Made by a program: the position numbers and the translations under genes. Of a DNA stretch of 64,000 bases, positions 7,998 to 17,229 are shown in pieces (the stretch's first letter is position 1; each line of letters begins with the position of its first letter). The notes below the pieces were generated by a model. It saw only the letters and a program-made list of their open reading frames with translations. It ran no database searches and was not told the origin of the DNA. The DNA is from Pyrobaculum islandicum DSM 4184 (lineage in GTDB: Archaea > Thermoproteota > Thermoprotei > Thermoproteales > Thermoproteaceae): assembly GCF_000015205.1 (NCBI RefSeq), contig NC_008701.1:1181436-1245435 (forward strand). The letters are read 5' to 3'.

Positions 7998-9207
7998 AGT
8001 AGAGGTAATAAGGGGGACCTACAGCAATTTACTACACAACCAAAAGATAGCTCTAGTAGTATCCTCAGGAGTTTCGCTTTATAAATCTATAGACACAGCA
8101 CGTCTATTAATTAGACATGGGGCCGACGTCTATGTCTTTATGACGCCGCAGGCAGCACGATTAATTTCGCCACATCTCTTCTGGTGGGCCACTGGACACA
8201 AGCCTGTTGTTAAACTCACAGGCGCCACAGAACATATAGAAATATGTGGAAGAGTAGATGTGGTAGTTGTTGCGCCAGCTACTGCAAATACTCTTGTCAA
8301 AATGTCTTTAGGCATAGCCGATAACGCTGCTTTGACATGTGTCCTCGCGGCGTCTAAAGCCAAGAAGGTGGTTGTCCCAGCCATGAATTTAGCGATGTGG
8401 AATACGCCCCAAGTACAAGAAGCTATAGAGAGACTTGGCAAACACACCATAGTTGTCCCGCCGCTTTTTGAAGAAGGTAAGGCGAAATATCCGCCGCCTG
8501 AGGAAGTAGTTGAATATGTAATAGATGCCACTGCGCCGAGAGATTACGAAGGCATCCGCGTTTTAGTAACAGCAGGCCCCACATACGAGCATATAGACGA
8601 CGTAAAATATATCACAACGCCTAGTAGTGGCCTCACGGGGTATTACTTTGCTAGGGAAGCCGCCGCGAGAGGCGCAAAAGTGACGTTGGTGACAGGCCCC
8701 ACAGACCTCAAGCCTCCTCCAGGCGTAGACCCCATAAAAGTAACGTCTGTGCTTGAGATGTATCAAGCAGTTGTAGAGAGAGCAGAAAGTCATGACGTAT
8801 TTATCTTCGCAGCGGCCCCCCTAGATTTCTATGTTGAGAATAAAATAGGCGGGAAAATCGATAGCTCTCTATCACAATACGTTGTTGTATTACGCCAAGC
8901 GCCAAAGATAGCCCAAGACGTTAAAAAATACAACCCACGCGCCTTTGTAATAGGCTTTAAGGCAGAACATGGCGTTAGAGAAGAAGAATTAATCAAAAGG
9001 GCGAGACAAAGGATGGAGACAGGGGGTTGGGATATCGCCTTGGCACATGATGTATCTAAGATGGGGTTTAGAACGCTAAAAGACGAGTACCTCCTCCTGA
9101 CGCAAGACGGGATAGAGAAGATAGGGCCGGCTCACAAGCGGGAGTTGGCAAGGGCCATATTGACTATTGCATTGGATAAACTTCGAAAATCAACTAGACC
9201 TACGTAG
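7990..9207 (+). CDS. coaBC: Bifunctional phosphopantothenoylcysteine decarboxylase / phosphopantothenate--cysteine ligase
   Basis: Makes 4'-phosphopantetheine from 4'-phosphopantothenate and cysteine. The N-terminal CoaC flavoprotein half (1-185) has GVSLYKSIDTARLL, the H in ATEHIEI, VAPATANTLVK, and the PAMNLAMW substrate motif. The C-terminal CoaB half starts near 190 with VLVTAGPTYEHIDDVKYITTP and has AAAPLDFY and KAEHG. 405 residues is standard. It works with panB, panE, pantoate kinase and PPS at 55-58 kb. The 3' end overlaps the convergent regulator gene by 18 nt. Confidence 0.95.
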   Translation: MYEVEVIRGTYSNLLHNQKIALVVSSGVSLYKSIDTARLLIRHGADVYVFMTPQAARLISPHLFWWATGHKPVVKLTGATEHIEICGRVDVVVVAPATANTLVKMSLGIADNAALTCVLAASKAKKVVVPAMNLAMWNTPQVQEAIERLGKHTIVVPPLFEEGKAKYPPPEEVVEYVIDATAPRDYEGIRVLVTAGPTYEHIDDVKYITTPSSGLTGYYFAREAAARGAKVTLVTGPTDLKPPPGVDPIKVTSVLEMYQAVVERAESHDVFIFAAAPLDFYVENKIGGKIDSSLSQYVVVLRQAPKIAQDVKKYNPRAFVIGFKAEHGVREEELIKRARQRMETGGWDIALAHDVSKMGFRTLKDEYLLLTQDGIEKIGPAHKRELARAILTIALDKLRKSTRPT

Positions 9208-9885
9208 AGTCAACTGTAGAGTTTTTACCAGCTGATAGTGTTTTTGCTCATCTAACTCAATAGAGAGAATTAAAGCCCTTAGTACGGGATCTCCCAATTT
9301 GTAAAGGTCGGCGATACTTTCTCTCATCGAAGACTCCTCTTGCGCCAGCGTCTCAAGCTCTTCCACAGTTATGCCTAATTCATCTGCCTTTAGCCTCCCC
9401 GAGAGATAGTCTAGAATCATCGTTAATATCTCTGCATGGCGGAGGCTATCTGTGGCAATCTGCATAAACAACGCTCTCACAAGAGGATTACGTACTTTGT
9501 ACGAATAAGCCATAGCTCTTGTAGCAGTCTCTTGTTCAAGCCGAATTCGCGTCTGTATTAATTCCTCTAGTTCTACCTCTGGACTTTTTTGAGCAAGGAT
9601 ATTAGAAACAACTTTCGCAAGCTCGGTGAGATCGATAGGCCCCCTAGCCCCGCGTTTTGCCGCATCGGCAAACATTTCGGCATGGCTTTTAATAAGCGAC
9701 ATAATTCTCTCATCGCTAGTCAATACATTAACAAGCTCTCCACCCCTCTTTCCAGACAGATACATAGAAACGGCGGCTGGCGTCAAGCCAAGAAGTCTCG
9801 CAGTTTCGTTTACGCCCAAGCCCCTCTCTACTAACTCCCGTGCGAGGACAGCCCTAATAGCTGAGAGCACTCTCTCTAAACTCAT
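9190..9885 (-). CDS. HTH-ferritin-like fusion, probable redox- or metal-responsive regulator
   Basis: Residues 1-50 contain a helix-turn-helix (GLGVNETARLLGLTPAAVSM). Residues ~95-225 form a four-helix bundle with ferritin/rubrerythrin-like carboxylate-histidine spacing: EQETATRAMAY, DSLRHAEIL, QEESSMRESI, DEQKHYQL. These E...ExxH pairs could hold a di-iron site. Such fusions are annotated as regulators in Thermoproteales but, to my knowledge, have no defined ligand. It is divergent from a hypothetical-malQ pair across a 51-bp spacer containing one strong TATA (9907-9918), so it may regulate itself and those neighbours. That last point is inference. Confidence 0.75.
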   Translation of the reverse strand: MSLERVLSAIRAVLARELVERGLGVNETARLLGLTPAAVSMYLSGKRGGELVNVLTSDERIMSLIKSHAEMFADAAKRGARGPIDLTELAKVVSNILAQKSPEVELEELIQTRIRLEQETATRAMAYSYKVRNPLVRALFMQIATDSLRHAEILTMILDYLSGRLKADELGITVEELETLAQEESSMRESIADLYKLGDPVLRALILSIELDEQKHYQLVKTLQLTLRRSS

Positions 9886-9895
9886 AATAGCTTAT

Positions 9896-9920
9896 TGCAA
9901 TATAAACATTTATAAATTGC
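9896..9920. promoter_or_regulatory. Shared divergent promoter (HTH-ferritin gene / 9937 gene)
   Basis: The AT-rich core ATATAAACATTTATAAATT holds TATA elements readable on both strands. The plus box TTATAAAT (9910-9917) is ~24 nt before ATG 9937. The minus reading gives a box 17-27 nt before ATG 9885. The start codons are 52 nt apart. Confidence 0.6.
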
Positions 9921-9936
9921 GGCGAAGAAATCGGCT

Positions 9937-10368
9937 ATGTACAGAGTATATGAACGAAGGGTGGAGGTGCCTATTAGAATTTCTAAAGGCGCAGACGAAC
10001 AAGCAAGACTGAGAAAACTAGAGAGATGGCCACGTGAGGCCGGAACCACAGTTGTCTTAGACGAATCTGGCTCTAACTTTAGCAAATTGACACAGATATA
10101 TGCAACAGACTACGGCCTTGAAATTGGCGAAAAGAAGTGGGATATTAAGACAGAGGGAGATTCTATAAAAGCTAGGCTCGAAATTCCACTTCTAAAGGGA
10201 AGGGAGGTCAAGGGCCTAGCTGTAATGGAGGCAGCTATACCCAAGGCGCCTGTTGGCGAAGAGGGAAATAACTATGTCTATAAGGCAGAGGTTCTATACT
10301 ACATAGAAATCGACGAGCAAATACTTGCAGAATCTACAACCAGCGGAATGGTAGAGTTCAGCTTGTAG
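9937..10368 (+). CDS. Conserved-looking protein of unknown function, operon partner of malQ
   Basis: 143 residues, mainly beta-strand-like alternation (AVMEAAIPK, YKAEVLYYIEIDEQILAE), no cysteines, no signal peptide, no motif I recognise. Promoter spacing (TATA at 9910-9917) supports ATG 9937. The stop TAG is followed immediately by the GTG of malQ, so the two are co-transcribed and a link to glucan metabolism is possible. It is divergent from the HTH-ferritin gene. No function is assigned. Confidence 0.7.
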   Translation: MYRVYERRVEVPIRISKGADEQARLRKLERWPREAGTTVVLDESGSNFSKLTQIYATDYGLEIGEKKWDIKTEGDSIKARLEIPLLKGREVKGLAVMEAAIPKAPVGEEGNNYVYKAEVLYYIEIDEQILAESTTSGMVEFSL

Positions 10369-11808
10369 GTGCTCAGAGGCTTTGGAGTACTCCTACATAT
10401 ATCTAGTCTCCCCGGCGGGTGTCTAGCCGGTGATCTGGGGCCATCCGCTTATAAATTTGCCGAGTTTCTCTCTAAAGCTGAGGCTACCTACTGGCAAATC
10501 CTCCCCCTAAGTCATACACTTCCAGAGTATGACGACTCTCCTTATAGCGCAGTCTCGCTATTAGCCGGAAACCCCGCTCTTATAAGTCTTGAAAAAATGG
10601 CGCAAGACGGATTGTTGGTTAGATCTCCCCCCAAATGTCCGTCTGTAGAGAGGACAAGTTTTGCAGAGTCATGGGAGCTAAAAAGGCGGTATGTTGAAGA
10701 GGCATTTGAGACCAAACTCGGCTGGCGAGACTACGAGGAATTTATAGCCGAGAACTCCTGGTGGCTAGAGTCCTATGGCAGATATATGGCACTTAGGGAG
10801 ACTTTTAGAGTGCCATGGATCCAATGGCCAGAGTGGGCTCGAAGACTAAACACGCCGCTACCGCCTAAATTGGCCAAGTTGGCAGAGTTCTATAAATATG
10901 TCCAATATGTCTTCTGGCGTCAATGGGATGATCTAAAGAGATATGTCAACAGTCTGGGGATATTCATCATAGGCGATCTCCCGATTTATCCAGCGTTAGA
11001 CAGTGCCGACGTTTGGGAAGGCCGGAGATACTTCAAGCTTGCGCCAGACGGAACCCCCCTCTATGTCTCCGGGGTGCCGCCTGACTACTACTCGCCAACT
11101 GGCCAGCTCTGGGGAACCCCAGTATACAACTGGGAGGAGCTGAGGAGAGACCGCTACGTCTGGTGGACGCGGCGGCTTACGCGGATGTTGTCTTTATTCG
11201 ATTACCTACGTCTCGACCACTTCAGAGGTTACGTGTCATATTGGGAGGTGCCGTATGGCGAGCCCACGGCGGTTAGAGGTAGATGGGCGCCAGGTCCCGG
11301 AGAGGAGCTCTTTAAGGCTGTCGAAGAGACTCTCCCAAGGCTTATAGCGGAGGATCTGGGCTTTATAACTCCAGACGTGGTGGAGCTTAGGAGGAGGCTG
11401 GGCATTCCCGGCATGCGCGTCCTACAGTTTGCCTGGGATGGAAATCCCGCGAATGAACATAAGCCGCATAACTACGAGAGAAACCTTGTGGCGTATACCG
11501 GAACTCACGACAACAACACTATAGTCGGTTGGTGGAGAGAGGAGACAACACCGAGGTCAAGGCGGGAGGCCCTCGCATACATAGGCGGCTGCGGGAGAGA
11601 GATAAACTGGTGTTTCATACGCCTTCTTTTTTCTACGGTGGCAGACGTGGCGGTCGTCCCAATACAAGACGTCCTTGGGCTGGGTAGCGAGGCCAGGATA
11701 AACAAGCCCGGCACCCTTAGAGGCAACTGGAAATGGAAACTGGCTAAAGACCCGCCTATAAATTTCGCCGTAAGACTAAGGCGACTCGCTAAGCTCTACG
11801 GCCGTTAG
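10369..11808 (+). CDS. malQ: 4-alpha-glucanotransferase (amylomaltase, GH77)
   Basis: Transfers alpha-1,4-glucan segments between malto-oligosaccharides, used in glycogen/maltodextrin turnover. GH77 landmarks: YWQILPLSHT near the N-terminus, the nucleophile motif YLRLDHFRGY, the acid/base motif IAEDLG, and THDNNT near residue 385. 479 residues fits the thermophile enzymes (~500). GTG 10369 directly follows the upstream stop, and MLRGFGVLLHISSLPGG matches the usual N-terminus of the family. Confidence 0.95.
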   Translation: MLRGFGVLLHISSLPGGCLAGDLGPSAYKFAEFLSKAEATYWQILPLSHTLPEYDDSPYSAVSLLAGNPALISLEKMAQDGLLVRSPPKCPSVERTSFAESWELKRRYVEEAFETKLGWRDYEEFIAENSWWLESYGRYMALRETFRVPWIQWPEWARRLNTPLPPKLAKLAEFYKYVQYVFWRQWDDLKRYVNSLGIFIIGDLPIYPALDSADVWEGRRYFKLAPDGTPLYVSGVPPDYYSPTGQLWGTPVYNWEELRRDRYVWWTRRLTRMLSLFDYLRLDHFRGYVSYWEVPYGEPTAVRGRWAPGPGEELFKAVEETLPRLIAEDLGFITPDVVELRRRLGIPGMRVLQFAWDGNPANEHKPHNYERNLVAYTGTHDNNTIVGWWREETTPRSRREALAYIGGCGREINWCFIRLLFSTVADVAVVPIQDVLGLGSEARINKPGTLRGNWKWKLAKDPPINFAVRLRRLAKLYGR

Positions 11809-12066
11809 CTCTTCACACAGAATAAAAACTCGTACAACTATTATGTACCATTCTGTGATGTTGTGTGCCGCATCTGAGATGTGACGACAAACCTCCGGCT
11901 GACGTGGGGAGAAGCTCCCTTTGTTACACCGGCCCTCTCCGGGTTAACGGCTGATGCCATAAGAGTAGCAATAAAATAACCCCGTCTTTACTTGCGTTAA
12001 TCATTGGGCTTTACAAAAACTCAAATCCGACAATAGACGCCACTGGGAATCCAGAACTATGGGCTT
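11809..12066. other. Spacer with a solo right-end tip
   Basis: No gene seen. It contains the 30-bp family A right-end tip described separately at 11915-11945; the rest is of ordinary composition. Confidence 0.5.
11915..11945 (-). repeat. Solo 30-bp tip of the family A right end
   Basis: CTTTGTTACACCGGCCCTCT is shared exactly with 3484-3510 and 25377-25400, always in the same strand orientation. Outside this core the three sites differ. It is either the minimal relic of an element or a recurrent insertion/recombination target. Confidence 0.6.
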
Positions 12067-12300
12067 TTAGTGAGTCTGTATCTTTTCTATAGATTCACGT
12101 ATTTTCTCGGCGAGCCAGAGCAACTCTTCCTTGTCCCTGTTGGTGAGGTTCTCCCGCCACTTATCCACTAGTCTGCCTAAAAGCTGAAGTGTAAAATGTA
12201 GTGCCGGCCAATAGGGGTGGTGTTCTGCAATACTGTCAGCCAGCTGCTGTAGTTCCTCTACTCGCCTTAACATTGCTGTAGTTACGTCAGGCTCCATCAC
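12067..12300 (-). CDS. Small helical protein, unknown (second gene of a pair)
   Basis: 77 residues, entirely helix-like, rich in Glu, Leu and Arg (MLRRVEELQQLADSIAEHH; LVDKWRENLTNRDKEELLWL). No known motif. Its ATG overlaps the upstream gene's stop by 4 nt, so the two are translated together. Tandem tiny genes like this can be toxin-antitoxin pairs, but neither partner shows a PIN, RelE or HEPN signature, so this is only a possibility. Confidence 0.55.
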   Translation of the reverse strand: MMEPDVTTAMLRRVEELQQLADSIAEHHPYWPALHFTLQLLGRLVDKWRENLTNRDKEELLWLAEKIRESIEKIQTH

Positions 12301-12602
12301 CCTATCGAAACCGCCTTTTTGTCTTCTAGACGGCGCTCTACACCTAGATATTGCTTAAGCAGATTCGGCAGTACGATTTTCACTACTTTACTCCAATCGC
12401 GCCGGATGGCGTCTTCAAGCCAGCTACAGTTTACACCACCGTATTCGGCATAATACATTGAGAACGCCCTGTCTAAGAAGTCATATATTGGATGTGCCAT
12501 ACCATTTCGTTCTACATCCACAGCGAGGCGTCTATAACCCCAGCTTTCTAATAACTTAAGCACCTCTGGGTGTAGTAATTGAAATATGACCTCACGACTC
12601 AT
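12297..12602 (-). CDS. Small protein, unknown (first gene of a pair)
   Basis: 101 residues, mixed charged and aromatic, with one cysteine (GGVNCSWLEDAI). No domain recognised. An AT-rich stretch just upstream on the minus strand could supply a promoter. It is coupled to the 77-residue protein downstream (4-nt overlap) and flanked by a 2-hydroxyacid dehydrogenase gene on the same strand 18 nt upstream. Confidence 0.55.
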   Translation of the reverse strand: MSREVIFQLLHPEVLKLLESWGYRRLAVDVERNGMAHPIYDFLDRAFSMYYAEYGGVNCSWLEDAIRRDWSKVVKIVLPNLLKQYLGVERRLEDKKAVSIG

Positions 12603-12620
12603 ATCTGCACTACGCGTTAT

Positions 12621-13526
12621 CTATATATAATCTTGACGTTTTGCGATATTTTTCGGCGTCCCGCCTGAAGCCCAGACTAATAGATTCTTAACGGCTTCTT
12701 CCACCATCTTTCTCCATACCTCCTCACTTCCATACCCCCCAGCCACCCAAGGCGTTGCAATGACGTTAGGTAGTGAGAAGAACTCGGCGTCTTTAGAAAA
12801 ATCGTGACGCCCCCACCAGACGTCGCTGGCGAATATAAAGCGGGGTCTTTCTTTTACAATCCGGAGGGCGCCCTCTCTATCCACTACCTCCGCCCTACCC
12901 ACGTTTACAAATACTGCATCCTCTCTCATCAAGGCGAGATGTTCATACTTCACAAGCCCCCTGGTGTGTTTTGTAAGCGGTAGCGCACAGACGGCAGCGT
13001 ATGCGTCGCGGAGGGCGTCCTCCAGCCTATGGGTAAACCTCCAAGGCCCCTCTCGCGGCGTGCGAGAGAAACCCCATACTTCAGCGCCCAGCGCCGCCAA
13101 TATCCTAGCTACCCTAGTCCCTATTTCGCCGAGACCGAGAACGGCGACTTTCTTCCCGGAGAGGACGGGCACGGAAACGTCCTTTTTATAGTCTCCTCTT
13201 CTCATCTTTTCATTGTAGTAAAAGACCTTTTTAAACGCGGCTAGCAACATGGCTAGCGCAAATTCGGCGACTGCATCTGCGTTAGAACCAGAGTTTCCAG
13301 CCACAACTACATGCGGAGGAATATGCTCCCACGGCAGGTGATCTAAACCAGCCGTCACCACTTGTATAAATCTTAACCTAGGCATCTTTGCCAATTCCTC
13401 TGGCGTGAGCCTAGAGACAAGAGCAGCCTCTACGTTGCTTAAATCGCCGCCTTTTACAACCTTAAACCTCCTACTGAGCTCCTCCTCGAGTTCATGCGGA
13501 ATTTCAAAATTTATATAGAGTTCCAT
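12621..13526 (-). CDS. D-isomer-specific 2-hydroxyacid dehydrogenase
   Basis: NAD(P)-dependent reductase/dehydrogenase for a 2-keto/2-hydroxy acid pair. 301 residues with the Rossmann motif VAVLGLGEIGTRVA near 140 and the substrate-domain signatures RFIQVVTAGLDHLPW and NVGRAEVVD. The usual catalytic RGxxVD arginine is seen as GRAEVVD, and ATPWVAGG replaces the common TPHxAG, so the canonical His is Trp here. That makes the exact substrate uncertain (glyoxylate, hydroxypyruvate and phosphoglycerate enzymes are all relatives). It lies 15 bp downstream of the sugar isomerase-like gene and is probably co-transcribed with it. Confidence 0.85.
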   Translation of the reverse strand: MELYINFEIPHELEEELSRRFKVVKGGDLSNVEAALVSRLTPEELAKMPRLRFIQVVTAGLDHLPWEHIPPHVVVAGNSGSNADAVAEFALAMLLAAFKKVFYYNEKMRRGDYKKDVSVPVLSGKKVAVLGLGEIGTRVARILAALGAEVWGFSRTPREGPWRFTHRLEDALRDAYAAVCALPLTKHTRGLVKYEHLALMREDAVFVNVGRAEVVDREGALRIVKERPRFIFASDVWWGRHDFSKDAEFFSLPNVIATPWVAGGYGSEEVWRKMVEEAVKNLLVWASGGTPKNIAKRQDYI

Positions 13527-13541
13527 ATGTTGAAGAAAGCC

Positions 13542-14669
13542 TTAGTATATAACGGTTGAGATAGAGAGGAGCTTTAAGACGTCTACAGCCTCGGCGGCCA
13601 CATCGCCAGGCGCAAAGACATGGTGGTTTGCTGGCGCCTCCGCCTCCAGGCGGACGGGCCTCCCAAACCTAACCGTGGCCTGAGTGCGGCATGCGCTCTG
13701 TAGGTAGTTGCCGCTTCGCTCGACGTATACCCGGCCCACAACCGCTTTCTCAAACCCCGGCGAGATAGACACAGTCGTGTAGACGCCTCTCCTCAGCTCC
13801 CCGGCGATTCCATAGGGCAGACCCGACTCGAAGTGTGGCATAGTCCACCACCGCTCTACGAGGTCTAGCGACACCGTGCAGTGGGCGAAGGTGGCTCTCT
13901 CGCCGCGGCTCTCCACAACGTTGGCTATCCAGCTGCTCTCTCCGGCCAGTCTCCTCAGCAACAACATGGCGAAGCCAGCCGAGAGGTCTCCCTCGCACGC
14001 CACTGTGGAGCCCTTGGCGTTCAACAATGCGAGAGCTGGACACGGGGTGTATCTGGCCTTTATCAAGAAGGGGAAGCACTGTATAGCGATGAGGTCAGCC
14101 CCAGATGCCAGCTTGCGGAGGGCAGCCGCCACCTTCGCCACCCTCTCGTCTTTAAATAACGAAAGAGCCTCGCCGTCGGGCTCCGAGTTTGCCGCCGCCG
14201 ATTCGAAGTCGGCCAGAGACACAACTTCCACGTGCCATCCGAACCTCTCTCTCACTATGTCGGCCTGGCGGGTCTTCGACCCAATCAACACGGCCTTTAC
14301 GCCAATGAGAGAGGAGGCGGCGGCAGAGACCCTAACCGCCTTAGCCAAAACTGGGCCGCACTCAGCGTAGGAGGGGCAGTGGTAGACGACGGCCGTGCGG
14401 CCCGAGGCCTCCAGCTCGGCCTTGGTGTGTAGTGCACTTGCGAAGCTGTTGTACTCGCCGAAGCCCACGAGAACTGCGCCACGTGCACCAGCCTTCTCCA
14501 CGAGTTCTAGCGCTTGAGCTGTTGTCCCGCCGGTGCCGTGGATTATAACGGGGAACCTCTCCCCCTCAGGTCTCTCCGGATTTTTGAGAGAGACATATCT
14601 AGCGACATATCTCTCCACCTCGGCGACGTAGTCGACCCCGTGTACAGCCGAGGCCAAGAAGTAGGCCAT
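13542..14669 (-). CDS. L-fucose/L-arabinose isomerase superfamily protein
   Basis: 375 residues resembling the FucI/AraA fold: N-terminal GTGGTTAQALELVEKA, middle ALLNAKGSTVACEGDLSA (acidic metal ligand region), and C-terminal ANHHVFAPGDVAAEAVDVL with the conserved His pair. The resemblance is to the shorter archaeal members, not to ~590-residue E. coli FucI. The sugar substrate cannot be named from sequence. It is divergent from the ABC exporter across a 28-bp interleaved promoter, and ATG 14669 sits ~22 nt from its TATA (CTATAAAAA read on the minus strand). Confidence 0.7.
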   Translation of the reverse strand: MAYFLASAVHGVDYVAEVERYVARYVSLKNPERPEGERFPVIIHGTGGTTAQALELVEKAGARGAVLVGFGEYNSFASALHTKAELEASGRTAVVYHCPSYAECGPVLAKAVRVSAAASSLIGVKAVLIGSKTRQADIVRERFGWHVEVVSLADFESAAANSEPDGEALSLFKDERVAKVAAALRKLASGADLIAIQCFPFLIKARYTPCPALALLNAKGSTVACEGDLSAGFAMLLLRRLAGESSWIANVVESRGERATFAHCTVSLDLVERWWTMPHFESGLPYGIAGELRRGVYTTVSISPGFEKAVVGRVYVERSGNYLQSACRTQATVRFGRPVRLEAEAPANHHVFAPGDVAAEAVDVLKLLSISTVIY

Positions 14670-14697
14670 ACATTTTTAAACTCACCTCTATAAAAAC
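14670..14697. promoter_or_regulatory. Interleaved divergent promoter (sugar isomerase / ABC exporter)
   Basis: Start codons are only 28 bp apart. TTTTTAAAC (14673-14681) is 22 nt before GTG 14698 on the plus strand. TATAAAAA (14689-14696) read on the minus strand is ~22 nt before ATG 14669. Each TATA lies inside the region transcribed from the other, so simultaneous firing should interfere. Confidence 0.65.
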
Positions 14698-15828
14698 GTG
14701 AGTGTCTTCATCACTCTCGTGGTGAAGGATATGAGGGAGATCTTGACTTCGCGATACTTCCTCCTCTCCCTCCTAGGCGGCTTCGTTGCCTTGGTTTTCG
14801 TGGGCGTCCTAATGGGGGTCTCTATCCGCGGAGCCGCGGCGGCGCAGAAATTCGCCGTAGTGGTAAACGAGACAAACGACCTGGGGCATCGGTATGTGGA
14901 AAAGCTGAAGGCTCTTGGCGGCGTGGTGTACAGCGAATTTACGCCTGCGTTGCTTGAGAAGTACAGCTACGTCGTGATAGTGCCGAGGAACTTCACCTTC
15001 CCGGCGAGGTTGGAGGTGTACAGGAGATATGGCGGCTTTCTTTCGCTCGCCGCTCCAGCAGTTTTGAGAACCGCGGCGGAGGAGCTGGCAAGAGAGGCGG
15101 GCGTGCCTCCCACGCTCGTCAACGTCACCCTCCGCCTGTACTTCGACGGGGCGTGGCTGGGGGAGGCCGAAGCCGGCGCCCTGTTGAGTCTCTACATGGC
15201 CTCCTTCGTGATCACCTTAATGGTGCCTCTACTTGTGGCGGCGACTGCTGCCATCGCGGTGGGGGTAGAAAAGGAGAAGAGGACGTTAGAGCTCATACTC
15301 GCCACGCCGGCTACGCCAAGCGCGTTAGTTCTGTCCAAACTGGTCAGTTCTATCCTCCTCATGTTGATACAGTTCGCCGTTTTCATGGTCGGCTACGGGG
15401 TGTACTTCGCAAACTTAGCCTATCTGCCCGAAGTCTCCCAGCCTAGAGAGATCCCACATCTGTCTCTGCCCACGGGAACCCTGGCACTCTCGGCGTTGTC
15501 TATCCTAGCGATATCTGTCCTTGTGGTAGCTGTGTCTTTTGCCTTGGCCAGCCGCGCCGAGGATATCAAAACTGCGCAGAGCGTCGCAACTATGGTGGTG
15601 TTTTTCTTCGCCGCACCTGCGGTAGTTGTGTTTTTCGCCCCGACAGACTGGCTTAAGCTAGACCCTCTTCTACACCCACTCTATATTGCCGTGGCCTCTC
15701 TCTTCGGCAAATGGAGCGAGATGTATCTATTACTTGCGATAGACTGGGCGCTGGCGGCCGTAGCTCTCTATGTCGTGTCTAAGGTCGTCACCGCGGAGTA
15801 CCTAGTGACCAGCCGGTGGAGGAGATGA
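14698..15828 (+). CDS. ABC-2 type exporter, permease subunit
   Basis: Membrane half of an ABC exporter of the NatB/ABC-2 class. 376 residues: one N-terminal helix ([20 protein letters not shown]), a ~120-residue extracytoplasmic loop, then a helix-rich C-terminal half with the family signature [20 protein letters not shown] near 200. Five further hydrophobic helices follow. The substrate is unknown; NatAB homologs export Na+, others drugs or lipids. The start is GTG 14698, leaderless. The ATP-binding partner begins inside its stop codon. Confidence 0.85.
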   Translation: MSVFITLVVKDMREILTSRYFLLSLLGGFVALVFVGVLMGVSIRGAAAAQKFAVVVNETNDLGHRYVEKLKALGGVVYSEFTPALLEKYSYVVIVPRNFTFPARLEVYRRYGGFLSLAAPAVLRTAAEELAREAGVPPTLVNVTLRLYFDGAWLGEAEAGALLSLYMASFVITLMVPLLVAATAAIAVGVEKEKRTLELILATPATPSALVLSKLVSSILLMLIQFAVFMVGYGVYFANLAYLPEVSQPREIPHLSLPTGTLALSALSILAISVLVVAVSFALASRAEDIKTAQSVATMVVFFFAAPAVVVFFAPTDWLKLDPLLHPLYIAVASLFGKWSEMYLLLAIDWALAAVALYVVSKVVTAEYLVTSRWRR

Positions 15829-16562
15829 TCCGAGCGGTGGGGGTTAGGAAGAGGTTCGGCCGCCTGGAGGCCCTCAAGGGAGTGGACCTAGAGGCGCGGG
15901 CGGGGGAGGTCGTGGGGCTTGTTGGACCAAACGGCGCTGGGAAAACCACCACGCTGCGAGTTCTCGCGGGCCTTCTCAAGCCCGACGGAGGCTACGCCGA
16001 GGTTCTAGGCGTTAGGACAGACTCGCCGGAGTTTCAGAAGAGACGGAGGTATCTCGCGTATCTGCCAGAGGAGGTTCTGCCCTACGACAACCTCACAGGG
16101 AGGCAGTTTATAGAGTTTATACACGGCCTATACGGCGTCGACAACGTGCGAGAGGCCGTGGAGATCTCGGGCCTTGGCCCACGCGTAGACGACAAGGTCA
16201 AGACCTACTCAAAGGGCATGAGGCGTAGGCTCGTCGTAGCCGCCTTGCTAACAGTGGGCGCGTTGGCGCTACTCCTGGATGAACCCACGGCAGGAGTCGA
16301 CGTGGTACACGCCGTCGAGATGAGGAGACTGGTGAAGAACTACGCCAAGTCGAGGGGGGCCGCCGTGGTTTACTCAAGCCACAACATGCTTGAGGTTGAG
16401 TCCGTCTGCGACCGGGTGTACTTCATAGACAAGGGGGTCGTGATAGCGCACGGCACGCCCAAGCAACTCATGGAGCTGTACGGAGCGTCCGACCTGGAGG
16501 AGGCCTTCGTCAGAGCTCTAGGAAGCGCGGGCGGGGGAGGCCCAGCACCTCCGTCTCCTTGA
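15825..16562 (+). CDS. ABC transporter ATP-binding protein
   Basis: ATPase partner of the permease upstream. Walker [11 protein letters not shown]-loop region [14 protein letters not shown], signature YSKGMRRR, Walker [12 protein letters not shown], and the switch His in [10 protein letters not shown] use ATG 15825 (ATGA overlap with the permease stop, GGTGGAGGAG just before it as a Shine-Dalgarno) rather than GTG 15816. The last 53 nt overlap the 3' end of the convergent mqnA and encode a Gly/Pro-rich tail ([13 protein letters not shown]) that probably has no structural role. Confidence 0.92.
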   Translation: MIRAVGVRKRFGRLEALKGVDLEARAGEVVGLVGPNGAGKTTTLRVLAGLLKPDGGYAEVLGVRTDSPEFQKRRRYLAYLPEEVLPYDNLTGRQFIEFIHGLYGVDNVREAVEISGLGPRVDDKVKTYSKGMRRRLVVAALLTVGALALLLDEPTAGVDVVHAVEMRRLVKNYAKSRGAAVVYSSHNMLEVESVCDRVYFIDKGVVIAHGTPKQLMELYGASDLEEAFVRALGSAGGGGPAPPSP

Positions 16563-17229
16563 CTATGTGCTGTATATAGCCGCTGTTCAACAGATAGCGG
16601 GATCTCTGGAAGTACTCCTCAACGAGCCTCCGGCTTACGCCGAGGCGTCTTGCCGTGGATTCAACAAGAGGGGTGGGGTTCTCGTAGAAGTGGGCGAGGG
16701 AGTTCTCCATCTCGGCTACCGCCTCCTCAAGCCCCTCGGTCCCCGGCTTCGCGACCAAGACAGCGAAAAATAGCGGTGTTCCAACGCGCTCTTGCCAGAG
16801 CTCGCCGATGTCTAGAAGGGTGGGGACCCCCTTGTCGATCATCCGCAGAGCCTCGTCGCCGATTGCCAAAACTTCGGAACATGCGTCAAGAGCGGCCCAG
16901 GGGTCCTCCACAGTCTCTAGCGAAACGCCGAGCAACTTGTTCACTACCCTTGCGCTTACAGTGGTTTCACTCACCGCGCAGAGCCCCCTCGCCCCGCGCC
17001 CCTTGAAGACTCTTGCCGACAGTATAGGCCCTGTGCTGTATATAGCTAGTCTCGGCACTATGGGAAGGCCTAGCTCGGCGGCCATGGTTATTGGGACAAA
17101 GCCTATGTCGGCGGCGCCTTCCCTCAAGAGGCGGGCCGCCTCTAGGTTGCCGGCCTCTACCACGTCGAGTTTTGCCCGCCAGAAGAGGGGGTCGCTGTGG
17201 GCGTATCGAATTCTTACAACTCTAACCAT
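16510..17229 (-). CDS. mqnA: Chorismate dehydratase (futalosine pathway)
   Basis: Dehydrates chorismate to 3-enolpyruvylbenzoate, the first step of the futalosine route to menaquinone. 239 residues with the periplasmic-binding-protein-like fold of MqnA/MqnD: N-terminal [12 protein letters not shown], the [20 protein letters not shown] segment, and [12 protein letters not shown]. The [10 protein letters not shown] motif (IGDxAL) is typical of MqnA. It overlaps mqnC by 8 nt, so the two are one operon with mqnC first. MqnD, the closest relative, acts later in the pathway; the chorismate-type N-terminus favours MqnA. Confidence 0.85.
   Translation of the reverse strand: MVRVVRIRYAHSDPLFWRAKLDVVEAGNLEAARLLREGAADIGFVPITMAAELGLPIVPRLAIYSTGPILSARVFKGRGARGLCAVSETTVSARVVNKLLGVSLETVEDPWAALDACSEVLAIGDEALRMIDKGVPTLLDIGELWQERVGTPLFFAVLVAKPGTEGLEEAVAEMENSLAHFYENPTPLVESTARRLGVSRRLVEEYFQRSRYLLNSGYIQHIVKETEVLGLPRPRFLEL

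Noticed and set aside
12067-12602. Toxin-antitoxin assignment for the two small coupled genes.
   Set aside because: Only size and overlap suggest it. No toxin fold or antitoxin DNA-binding motif can be seen.
13876-14370. 164-residue open frame antisense to the sugar isomerase gene.
   Set aside because: Long antisense frames are expected from the GC-rich codon bias. It lacks motifs and a promoter.
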